Shown: positions 1 to 5,293, counted from the stretch's first letter. The stretch: 5,343 bases of DNA from an uncultured Collinsella sp. (GCA_900544465.1 UQVT01000131.1:1-5343), one strand, 5' to 3'. Numbers and translations: made by a program. Notes: a model not told the origin generated them from the letters alone.

Positions 1-5
1 ATCGG

Positions 6-55
6 GACTTGCAGCGACGGACCTCAGGACGCTCTTACACCACGTCTGCGCGCGC
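6..55 (+). repeat. Left copy of 50-bp terminal inverted repeat
   Basis: This 50-bp stretch is the reverse complement of 5294-5343 with one difference (G at 31, where the other copy reads A in this orientation; base 5318 on the + strand). It contains a short direct repeat (GGAC at 19-22 and 27-30) and ends in an alternating CG run (49-55). The similarity stops sharply at base 56. No transposase or recombinase lies between the copies, so the sequence alone does not tell a mobile-element end from a dispersed chromosomal repeat at which an assembly broke. The match itself is certain; its nature is not. Confidence 0.9.
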
Positions 56-216
56 CACCCCCTTTAAAGGGCGTTTGACGGCTTTCAACCTCTTCGAATC
101 GCTCAAATTAGGCAATTTGCTCTCGATTTTGCTGCTACTAAATTGGTGACAGTACTCATATTTGCCACTTTTTGACCACGAGGTGTTCAGAGGAGCTCTC
201 GAGAAGCATCTAACGG
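56..216. other. Non-coding AT-richer leader upstream of the HPr gene
   Basis: No convincing gene is visible here. The stretch is richer in A and T than the coding parts. It holds a 12-bp palindrome CCCTTTAAAGGG (60-71), a dyad CAAATT-AGGC-AATTTG (104-119) and two similar 10-bp units in tandem, TTTGCCACTT and TTTGACCACG (161-180). A TTGACC at 172-177 resembles a -35 box but has no -10 at the right distance. The stretch could be regulatory, or part of a dispersed intergenic repeat. Confidence 0.4.
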
Positions 217-222
217 TACAAT
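217..222 (+). promoter_or_regulatory. Possible -10 box (TACAAT) of the HPr gene
   Basis: TACAAT matches the sigma-A -10 consensus at five of six positions and lies 55 bp before the HPr start codon, which would give a leader of about 50 nt. No good -35 box lies 16-18 bp upstream and there is no TGn extension. The palindrome CCACGTGG (228-235) falls where transcription would begin and could be an operator. The assignment is tentative. Confidence 0.35.
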
Positions 223-277
223 AGCTACCACGTGGCTGGGTTTTGCCGGCCGAATGTGCGATGTCGTGGGAGGGGAC

Positions 278-526
278 ATGGTCGAGTTTACAAAGACGAT
301 TAAAGATCCGTTGGGATTACATGCCCGCCCGGTTGCGCTGCTCTATGACATCATTGCCAAGCATCGTAGCGACGTGTCGGTCAGCATCGGCGACCGCCAC
401 ACGGATGGCCGCGATGTCATGGGACTCATGGCTCTCTACGGCGAGTGCGGCGAGGACATCATCTTCCGCGTTTCGGGCGTAGATGAGGCCTCCTGTGTCA
501 CATCGATCAGAAATCTCTCGCTTTAA
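278..526 (+). CDS. ptsH: HPr-family phosphocarrier protein with Asp at position 46
   Basis: An 82-residue HPr homologue. In this family HPr takes phosphate from phospho-Enzyme I on a histidine and passes it to the EIIA domains of sugar phosphotransferase systems in the cytoplasm. The active-site motif GLHARP places His at residue 15 and Arg at 17, the canonical positions. Ungapped alignment to Bacillus HPr puts Asp46 (codon 413-415), inside RDVMGLMAL, exactly where Ser46 is phosphorylated by HPr kinase in Gram-positives. The hydrophobic patch around it (V47, M48, L50, M51) is kept. ATG 278 is preferred over the in-frame ATG 254 because GGGAGGGG (268-275) lies just before it. The gene is monocistronic here, with a terminator directly downstream and no Enzyme I gene alongside. 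The fold is clear. Whether it is the main sugar-PTS HPr or a regulatory paralogue (Crh-like or nitrogen-PTS-like) is open. Confidence 0.88.
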   Translation: MVEFTKTIKDPLGLHARPVALLYDIIAKHRSDVSVSIGDRHTDGRDVMGLMALYGECGEDIIFRVSGVDEASCVTSIRNLSL

Positions 527-534
527 GCATGACA

Positions 535-575
535 GGGCGTGGTAAAGGATGGTCCTTTGCCGCGCCCTTTTGTTT
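535..575 (+). terminator. Rho-independent terminator after the HPr gene
   Basis: A 15-bp stem (535-549 with 553-567), fully paired if two G-U wobbles are allowed, closes a 3-nt loop. It is followed by TTTTGTTT (568-575). It begins 8 bp after the stop codon and separates the HPr gene from the iron genes. Confidence 0.88.
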
Positions 576-600
576 CGTATAGGAAACTTTTTCGAAATCT

Positions 601-628
601 GAATGGGGACCCTTTCCAAAAAGTTAAC
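601..628 (+). promoter_or_regulatory. Bipartite motif GAATGGGG-N14-GTTAAC, copy 1
   Basis: GAATGGGG (601-608) is followed after exactly 14 nt by GTTAAC (623-628), upstream of feoA1. The same two blocks with the same spacing recur at 3802-3829, upstream of the Cys-rich gene. Equal spacing in two otherwise dissimilar leaders hints at a shared regulator site or promoter element, but the words are short and two copies could arise by chance. Confidence 0.3.
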
Positions 629-672
629 CACGTGCTAGTTTACTAAAGCGAACATAGACGTGGTTAACTTTT
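619..672. promoter_or_regulatory. Perfect 14-bp inverted repeat upstream of feoA1
   Basis: The arms AAAAGTTAACCACG (619-632) and CGTGGTTAACTTTT (659-672) are perfectly complementary and are separated by 26 nt. Each arm holds the palindrome GTTAAC, and the left arm runs into CACGTG (629-634). It lies 43 bp before the feoA1 start, so it could be a double operator bound by two dimers, or a stem-loop in the leader. It lacks a GC-rich stem and a long T-run, so a terminator is less likely. The AAGTTA half-site also occurs in the iron-box-like palindrome before feoB. Confidence 0.55.
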
Positions 673-714
673 ATCGCGTCGATGTTGAGGACGAACTGAC
701 GTTAGGAGCCACTC

Positions 715-957
715 ATGTCTTGCGGACCGCAGATGCCGGCCATGCCGCTTTCGATGGTAAAAGCGGGTGAAACCGTGCGCGTGTCCCGTGTAAAGGGCAA
801 TGAGGACATGAAACACCACCTCAAGGACCTCGGCTTTGTCGAGGGCAACGAAATCCACGTGGTGAGCTCGAGTGGCGCCAATATTATCGTCACCGTGCTG
901 GGCGCACGCTTTGGTATCGATTCCAAGGTTGCCATGCACATCATGACCGTCGGTTAG
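715..957 (+). CDS. feoA: FeoA-domain protein (first of two)
   Basis: An 80-residue protein of the FeoA family. These small SH3-like beta-barrel proteins are thought to bind the cytosolic side of FeoB and modulate ferrous iron uptake. After a short Met-rich leader carrying Cys3 (residues 1-14), the domain runs from about residue 15. It shows the family hallmarks: a GETVRV first strand, a helix ending HHLKDLGF (residues 34-41), a following EGNEI turn, and a C-terminal strand pair with ARFGIDSKVAMHIM. It differs clearly from the second FeoA downstream, so this is not a recent duplication. The start is set by AGGAG (704-708), six bases before ATG 715; later in-frame ATGs lack such a site. A 39-bp gap leads to feoA2, consistent with one transcript. 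Family assignment is firm; the division of labour with FeoA2 is unknown. Confidence 0.87.
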   Translation: MSCGPQMPAMPLSMVKAGETVRVSRVKGNEDMKHHLKDLGFVEGNEIHVVSSSGANIIVTVLGARFGIDSKVAMHIMTVG

Positions 958-996
958 TCTGCAGCATTTCATAAAAACCGAAAGGGGGACAAGAGG

Positions 997-1218
997 ATGA
1001 AGACGTTGGGTGACGTTAAGGTGGGCGAGAGCTCCACCATCGTCAAGCTTCACGGTGAGGGTGCGCTTCGCCGCCACCTTATGGACCTGGGGCTCATCAA
1101 GGGCACTTCGTTCAAGGTCGTGAAGGTCGCACCGCTCGGTGATCCGGTCGAGATCAACGTGCGCGGCTACGAGCTTTCCATCCGCAAGGAGGAGGCCGCC
1201 GTCGTCGAGGTCCAGTAA
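997..1218 (+). CDS. feoA: Ferrous iron transport protein A (second FeoA)
   Basis: A 73-residue FeoA of the classical type, with the domain filling the whole protein. Visible hallmarks are an LGDVKVGE start, the helix region RRHLMDLGLIKG (residues 25-36), then KVVKVAPLGDPVEINVRGYE and the terminal strand LSIRKEEAAVVEV. FeoA is a cytosolic partner of FeoB and is needed for full ferrous iron uptake in the species tested. The start is supported by AGGGGG (983-988), eight bases upstream. FeoB begins 123 bp downstream, a gap too wide for simple translational coupling and one that holds an iron-box-like site. feoB may therefore be transcribed both from upstream and from its own promoter. The family call is secure. 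Confidence 0.92.
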   Translation: MKTLGDVKVGESSTIVKLHGEGALRRHLMDLGLIKGTSFKVVKVAPLGDPVEINVRGYELSIRKEEAAVVEVQ

Positions 1219-1234
1219 GGACTCGTGGCGCATA

Positions 1235-1248
1235 TTTCTGCAGATAAA
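1235..1248 (+). promoter_or_regulatory. Shared 14-bp element TTTCTGCAGATAAA, copy before feoB
   Basis: This 14-mer matches 3750-3763 at 13 of 14 positions. GTGGCG precedes both, four bases away here (1225-1230) and directly adjacent in the other copy. It abuts the iron-box-like site, so it may belong to the feoB promoter region. Its role is unknown. Confidence 0.35.
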
Positions 1249-1249
1249 G

Positions 1250-1268
1250 TTAGGTTTTTCTAACTTAA
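1250..1268 (+). promoter_or_regulatory. Putative DtxR/IdeR-type iron box upstream of feoB
   Basis: The 19-mer TTAGGTTTTTCTAACTTAA matches the DtxR/IdeR consensus TTAGGTTAGCCTAACCTAA at 15 of 19 positions, with the mismatches mainly in the non-specific centre. It also overlaps a dyad AAGTTAG-N6-CTAACTT (1247-1266). It ends 73 bp before the feoB start. DtxR-family repressors loaded with Fe(II) bind such boxes in high-GC Gram-positives, so repression of feoB when iron is plentiful is the natural reading. The regulator gene is not in this window. Confidence 0.6.
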
Positions 1269-1295
1269 TGCAGCATCTTTGAAGCACATTATCCA

Positions 1296-1321
1296 GCCTG
1301 CGCGGAGAAAGCAGCGCAGGC
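1296..1321 (+). promoter_or_regulatory. GC-rich hairpin in the feoB leader
   Basis: GCCTGCGC (1296-1303) and GCGCAGGC (1314-1321) form a perfect 8-bp stem around a 10-nt loop that itself contains GGAG (1304-1307). The stem ends 9 bp before the true ribosome binding site (AGAAGG, 1331-1336). There is no T-run, so it is not a terminator. It could stabilise the feoB mRNA end or affect translation. Confidence 0.45.
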
Positions 1322-1341
1322 ACACAAGGAAGAAGGATTGA

Positions 1342-3669
1342 ATGGCGGATTCTCAGATCCATGTCGCGTTGGCGGGTAACCCCAACTGCGGCAAGACCAC
1401 GCTTTTCAACCTGATCACCGGCGCCAACGGCTACGTTGGCAACTGGCCCGGCGTCACGGTTGAGAAAAAGGAGGCCAAGCTCCTAAGCGACAAGAACGTT
1501 ACCATCACGGACCTCCCTGGCATCTACTCGCTTTCCCCCTACAGCCCCGAGGAGCAGTGCTCGCGCGATTACCTCATGAGCGGCGAGCCCGATGTTGTCG
1601 TCCAAGTCGTCGATGCCACCAACCTCGAGCGTAACCTGTACCTGGCGCTTCAGGTTATCGAGACCGGCCTGCCCGTGGTCGTTGCCCTCAACATGGCCGA
1701 CCTGGTCGAGAAGAACGGCGATAAGATCGACACGGACAAGCTCTCCAAGAAGCTCGGCTGCCCGGTCATGATGATCTCGGCTCTTAAGAACAAGGGCATC
1801 AAGGAGCTCTTCGAGCAGGTCAAGAAGTCCGCTGCTTCTAAGGGCCAGGTGCCGGAGCACAAGTTCGATTCCTCCATCGAGGACGTTCTGGACCACATCG
1901 AGAACAATCTGCCGGCAAGCGTTCCCGCCAAAAAGCGCCGCTATTACGCCGTCAAGCTGTTCGAGCGCGACGCGGACGCCTGCAAGCTCATCAACCTCAC
2001 TAAGGAGAAGGCTGCTCGCGTAGAGCAGCTGGTCGCCCAGTGCGAGCAGGATTGCGATGACGACGCCGAGTCCATCATCACCGGTGAGCGCTACGGCGTG
2101 ATCGCGCACATCATCGACGAGTGCCTCACCAAGGCCCCGGCCAAGATGAGCACCTCCGAGAAGATCGACCGTGTGGTTACCAACCGTATCCTGGGCTTGC
2201 CGATCTTTGTCGTCATCATGTTCTGCGTGTACTACATCGCCGTTTCCACCCTGGGCGGCACGGTGACCGACTTCACCAACGACCAGCTCTTTGGCACCGA
2301 CGGTTGGTATGTGCTCGGCCAGGGCCGCGACGCCTACGATGAGGCTGTCGAGGCCGCGGGTGACGACGCTGACTCGGTCGACCCGGCGCAGTACGGCCCC
2401 TATGTTCCGGGTATTACCACCGTGGTGCACGACGCCCTTGTGGCGGGTGGCACCGAGGACGGCGGCCTGGTCGATTCGCTCGTCTGTGACGGTATCGTCG
2501 GCGGCCTGGGCGCCATCTTCGGCTTCGTCCCGCAGATGTTCCTGCTGTTCGTCATGCTGTCCTTCCTGGAGGACTGCGGCTATATGGCCCGCGTCGCCTT
2601 CATCATGGACCGCGTGTTCCGCCGCTTTGGCCTGTCCGGTAAGTCCTTTATCCCCATGCTCGTGTCCTCGGGCTGCGGCGTCCCCGGCGTCATGGCCACC
2701 AAGACCATCGAGAACGAGAAGGACCGCCGCATGACGGTCATGACCACCACGTTTATTCCCTGCGGCGCTAAGCTGCCGATCATCGCCCTGCTCATGGGCT
2801 CCATCATCGGCGATTCTTCCACCACCGCCGCGTGGATCAGCCCGCTCTTCTACTTCCTGGGCGTCTTTGCCGTCATCGCCTCGGGCCTCATGCTCAAGAA
2901 GACCAAGCTCTTCGCCGGTCGCCCGACGCCGTTTGTTATGGAGCTTCCTGCCTACCACTTCCCGGCGATTCGCTCTTGGGCGCTGCACGTGTGGGAGCGC
3001 TGCTGGGCCTTTATCAAGAAGGCCGGCACGGTCATCTTCGCGTCCACCGTCGTCGTTTGGTTCCTCTCCAACTTTGGTAGCTACAACGGTTCCTTTGGCT
3101 TCCTGCCTGCGATGGACGGCATCCCCGAGGAGTTCATGGACTACTCCGTGCTTGCCATGCTCGGCAACCTGATCGCCTGGATCTTCGCCCCGCTCGGCTT
3201 TAGCACCTGGCAGGCAACAGCACTGTCCGTCTCGGGTCTTGTCGCCAAGGAGAACGTCGTCGCCACCGCCGGCTCGCTGCTGTCCGTTGCCGATGCCGCC
3301 GAGACCGATCCGAGCCTGTGGACCGCGTTCGCCGGCATGTTCCCGACCATGGGCGCTTGCGTTGCCTTTGGCGCTTTCAACCTGCTGTGCGCTCCGTGCT
3401 TTGCCGCTATGGGTACCATCCGCAACCAGATGGACTCCGGCAAGTGGACCGCGATTGCTCTCGGCTACGAGTGCGCCTTTGCTTGGGTGATCGGCCTGTT
3501 CATCAACCAGTTCTACAACCTGCTTGTTCTTGGACAGTTTGGTATCTGGACGGTGGTGGCCATCGTGCTGCTGGTTGCGATGCTCTTCCAGATCTTCCGT
3601 CCCATGCCCAAGCATGCTTGGACCGACGAGGACGAGACCAACGCTGCTTCCGCTGCAGTTTCCGCTTAA
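1342..3669 (+). CDS. feoB: Ferrous iron transporter FeoB
   Basis: A 775-residue FeoB, near the usual family length, importing Fe(II) across the cytoplasmic membrane. The N-terminal G domain is complete: P-loop GNPNCGKT (12-19), switch Thr39 in GNWPGVTVE, DLPG (57-60), NMAD (117-120) and SALK (146-149). A helical GDI-like region follows to about 275. The membrane part starts at about residue 283 and contains the two inverted gate repeats, with SGCGVPG (Cys445) and IPCGAKLP (Cys474) in the first, and VAKEN (634-638) and LLCAPC (Cys683, Cys686) in the second. The 29-residue spacing of Cys445 and Cys474 equals that of the functional cysteines reported in E. coli FeoB. Residues 304-383, predicted outside, hold an unusually acidic insertion. 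AGAAGG (1331-1336) supports the start. Codons end mostly in C or G, suggesting high expression. No FeoC is encoded nearby. Confidence 0.97.
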   Translation: MADSQIHVALAGNPNCGKTTLFNLITGANGYVGNWPGVTVEKKEAKLLSDKNVTITDLPGIYSLSPYSPEEQCSRDYLMSGEPDVVVQVVDATNLERNLYLALQVIETGLPVVVALNMADLVEKNGDKIDTDKLSKKLGCPVMMISALKNKGIKELFEQVKKSAASKGQVPEHKFDSSIEDVLDHIENNLPASVPAKKRRYYAVKLFERDADACKLINLTKEKAARVEQLVAQCEQDCDDDAESIITGERYGVIAHIIDECLTKAPAKMSTSEKIDRVVTNRILGLPIFVVIMFCVYYIAVSTLGGTVTDFTNDQLFGTDGWYVLGQGRDAYDEAVEAAGDDADSVDPAQYGPYVPGITTVVHDALVAGGTEDGGLVDSLVCDGIVGGLGAIFGFVPQMFLLFVMLSFLEDCGYMARVAFIMDRVFRRFGLSGKSFIPMLVSSGCGVPGVMATKTIENEKDRRMTVMTTTFIPCGAKLPIIALLMGSIIGDSSTTAAWISPLFYFLGVFAVIASGLMLKKTKLFAGRPTPFVMELPAYHFPAIRSWALHVWERCWAFIKKAGTVIFASTVVVWFLSNFGSYNGSFGFLPAMDGIPEEFMDYSVLAMLGNLIAWIFAPLGFSTWQATALSVSGLVAKENVVATAGSLLSVADAAETDPSLWTAFAGMFPTMGACVAFGAFNLLCAPCFAAMGTIRNQMDSGKWTAIALGYECAFAWVIGLFINQFYNLLVLGQFGIWTVVAIVLLVAMLFQIFRPMPKHAWTDEDETNAASAAVSA

Positions 3670-3698
3670 GTCCGAATAAGGATTAACCCCTTTCCACG

Positions 3699-3731
3699 AG
3701 CCCGGGTGTCCCAGCGACACTCGGGCTTTTT
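3699..3731 (+). terminator. Rho-independent terminator after feoB
   Basis: AGCCCGGGTGTC (3699-3710) pairs with GACACTCGGGCT (3716-3727) over 12 bp with one G-U pair, around a CCAGC loop. It is followed by a run of five T (3727-3731). It lies 29 bp after the feoB stop and should end most transcription before the Cys-rich gene. Confidence 0.92.
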
Positions 3732-3749
3732 GGTGGGGGAGATGTGGCG

Positions 3750-3763
3750 TTTCCGCAGATAAA
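3750..3763 (+). promoter_or_regulatory. Shared 14-bp element TTTCCGCAGATAAA, second copy
   Basis: This copy, preceded directly by GTGGCG (3744-3749), differs from 1235-1248 at one base. It lies about 80 bp before the Cys-rich gene, just after the feoB terminator. It may be part of a promoter region or of a short dispersed intergenic repeat. Confidence 0.35.
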
Positions 3764-3801
3764 ACCGACCAAAATTAACCTGTCCCTTTTTGATAGGTGG
3801 A

Positions 3802-3829
3802 GAATGGGGTAAAGTAAGTGGTGGTTAAC
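3802..3829 (+). promoter_or_regulatory. Bipartite motif GAATGGGG-N14-GTTAAC, copy 2
   Basis: GAATGGGG (3802-3809) and GTTAAC (3824-3829) stand at the same 22-nt offset as in the feoA1 leader. GGTTAA (3823-3828) is also the right half of a TTAACC-N42-GGTTAA inverted pair with 3775-3780; the feoA1 leader has the same pair with N32. A TTGATA (3790-3795) and a TAAAGT (3810-3815) resemble promoter boxes, but their 14-bp spacing is too short for a standard promoter. Confidence 0.3.
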
Positions 3830-3844
3830 TAGAGGAGGCTTGCT

Positions 3845-4045
3845 ATGGCACCTATCGATATTGTTGTACTGGCCGTTATCGGTATTGCGTTTGTCGCCGT
3901 GTGCGTGCGCATCTACCGCAAGGGCACCTGCGCCGACTGCGCTCAGGGTGGCGTTTGCACGGGGCATTGCTCCAACAAAAAGACCTGTGCCGCGCTTAAG
4001 GGCGTGGATAAGATTGCCGAAGACCTGGGCCGCGGTATTAAATAA
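3845..4045 (+). CDS. FeoB-associated Cys-rich membrane protein
   Basis: A 66-residue protein with one N-terminal membrane helix (about residues 4-21, IDIVVLAVIGIAFVAVCV), a short basic stretch (RIYRK, 22-26) that should sit in the cytoplasm, and a small Cys cluster: Cys29 and Cys32 (CADC), Cys38, Cys42 and Cys48, with Cys20 inside the helix. This arrangement matches the FeoB-associated Cys-rich membrane protein family found beside feoB in many Firmicutes and Actinobacteria lacking FeoC. A role as an iron- or redox-sensing partner of FeoB is inferred, not proven. The start is supported by AGAGGAGG (3831-3838), six bases upstream. The gene has its own 175-bp leader and lies behind a strong terminator, so it is probably transcribed apart from feoB. 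Family assignment rests on length, topology, Cys pattern and context. Confidence 0.85.
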   Translation: MAPIDIVVLAVIGIAFVAVCVRIYRKGTCADCAQGGVCTGHCSNKKTCAALKGVDKIAEDLGRGIK

Positions 4046-4058
4046 GGTCTAGGCATCC

Positions 4059-4093
4059 AAGCGCCTCGCGAGCATCCGTTCGCGGGGCGCTTT
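4059..4093 (+). terminator. Hairpin after the Cys-rich gene, probable terminator
   Basis: A 13-bp stem (4059-4071 with 4080-4092, one G-U pair) carries an 8-nt loop and is very GC-rich. Only three T follow (4091-4093), so termination may be partial. It starts 13 bp after the stop codon and separates this gene from the LacI-type regulator. Confidence 0.75.
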
Positions 4094-4136
4094 GCACATT
4101 TGGGGGCGAGCGCGGCGAGTTGTAGAGTGATTTTGG

Positions 4137-4148
4137 GGTATCGTTACC
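4137..4148. promoter_or_regulatory. Possible LacI-type operator before the regulator gene
   Basis: GGTATCGTTACC is symmetric at 10 of 12 positions around a central CG, the layout typical of LacI-family operators. It lies 41 bp before the start of the LacI-type gene, where an autoregulatory site would be expected. No clear -35/-10 pair could be fixed nearby; TATAAC (4173-4178) is too close to the start codon, running into the ribosome binding site. Confidence 0.35.
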
Positions 4149-4189
4149 TGTACTGTTAATTGGCAACTTATCTATAACGGAGTATCCCC

Positions 4190-5269
4190 ATGAGCGCTCG
4201 TGTAACCATGAAGGACATAGCCGCCGAGCTTGGCGTTTCCATCAATACCGTGCACAAGGCCCTGACGGGAAAGGCCGGCGTGAGCGAATCCGTGCGCGCC
4301 AAGGTGAACGCCAAGGCCGAGGCCATGGGCTATCACCGCAACACAAGTGCCTCAAGCCTGCGCCGCAAGGACATCAATCTGGTGTTTTGCCTGCCCCGCG
4401 CATCGCGCGAGGGAGCGTACTTTTTCCGTTACCTGTGGGAAGGCTGCAATCGCTTTGAGCAGGAGGTCATCGACCAGGGCATTACGGTTGAGCGTGTTGA
4501 ATTTGGCGTGGGCGGCTACGCCGATGCGCTCGAGCAAATCGACGAGCGCCTGCAGGTGGGCGAGAAGATTGATGGCTTGCTCGCCTATGCGCCGGGCGAC
4601 GATCGTGCAACCGAGCTGTTGGGGCAGATTGCCGAGGCGGGCGTGACGATTGAGCTTGTCGACGGCGACCGTCCGCATTTGAATCGTTTGGGTGCGAGCT
4701 TGGCCGATTATTCGACGGCAGGCAGCCTTATGGCCGAGCAGGCGGCAAACCTGGTCCATGCTTCTGGGGCCGACGCCCGCGTGCTCCTTTTGACAGGCGA
4801 CCCATATACCGATTCGCACTATCTAACCGCCCGCGCCTTCCACAATTACCTGCGCGAACGTGATATTCCATGGCAGGTTGAGGATCTTGCGGGTGCCCAT
4901 GCGCAAGTCAAACAACTCGAGCATGAGCTCGAAAAGCGCTTGAGTGCGCCGGACGCCCCCGAACTTATCTGTAGCGTTTTTGCCGTTGGTTCCGAAGTGG
5001 TTGCCGACGCGCTCGTCTCGACCGGCAAGGCCGGTCAGGTCATGGTGATCGGCAACGACCTGTTTCCCGAAAGTGTTCTGGCCTTGCGCCGCGGTATCTT
5101 TACCAATATTGTCTATAAGGACCCGACGAGCCTGGCGTATCGCGGCGCTAAGACGCTGGGCGATTATCTGCTGTGGGGAAGGACCCCGACGGTGCCCGTC
5201 CAGAAGGGCGCCGTCGAGATGGTATTTGCCAGCAATGTCGATCGCTACTGCGAACTTGCGGGTATTTAG
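4190..5269 (+). CDS. LacI-family transcriptional regulator
   Basis: A 359-residue protein with the LacI/GalR layout. An N-terminal helix-turn-helix (residues 5-25, VTMKDIAAELGVSINTVHKAL) is followed by the third helix and GY (47-48), a hinge helix NTSASSLRRK (51-60) with Leu57 at the position of the minor-groove leucine lever, and a periplasmic-binding-protein-like effector domain from about 62 to the end. The latter normally binds a sugar or related metabolite. In the recognition helix, Ser21 and Arg22 of LacI are replaced by His22 and Lys23, so it belongs to a VHKAL-type subgroup and should read a different operator. CGGAG (4178-4182), seven bases upstream, supports the start. Codon choice is less biased than in feoB, fitting a weakly expressed regulator. 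No sugar gene is adjacent, so ligand and targets are unknown. It is not evidently CcpA. Confidence 0.92.
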   Translation: MSARVTMKDIAAELGVSINTVHKALTGKAGVSESVRAKVNAKAEAMGYHRNTSASSLRRKDINLVFCLPRASREGAYFFRYLWEGCNRFEQEVIDQGITVERVEFGVGGYADALEQIDERLQVGEKIDGLLAYAPGDDRATELLGQIAEAGVTIELVDGDRPHLNRLGASLADYSTAGSLMAEQAANLVHASGADARVLLLTGDPYTDSHYLTARAFHNYLRERDIPWQVEDLAGAHAQVKQLEHELEKRLSAPDAPELICSVFAVGSEVVADALVSTGKAGQVMVIGNDLFPESVLALRRGIFTNIVYKDPTSLAYRGAKTLGDYLLWGRTPTVPVQKGAVEMVFASNVDRYCELAGI

Positions 5270-5293
5270 CCGATTGAGCAGGTACCCCCGGTC

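Noticed and set aside
172..177. TTGACC as a -35 box for the HPr gene
   Set aside because: No -10-like hexamer lies 16-18 bp downstream, and the TACAAT at 217 is too far away.
254..277. Upstream ATG as an alternative start of HPr
   Set aside because: No ribosome binding site precedes ATG 254, whereas ATG 278 has GGGAGGGG just upstream and gives His15 at the standard position.
659..680. GTGGTTAAC region as a second DtxR iron box
   Set aside because: Aligned on its GGTTA core it matches the 19-bp consensus at only about six positions.
664..1362. A 232-codon minus-strand frame across the two feoA genes
   Set aside because: It overlaps two clear FeoA genes and the iron-box gap and has no recognisable domain, so it is an antisense shadow.
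1483..3720. A 745-codon open frame on the minus strand opposite feoB
   Set aside because: It is a shadow of the strongly C/G-ending codons of feoB. Its translation is low-complexity, rich in Gly, Asp, His and Arg, with no recognisable domain, while the + strand frame is an intact FeoB.
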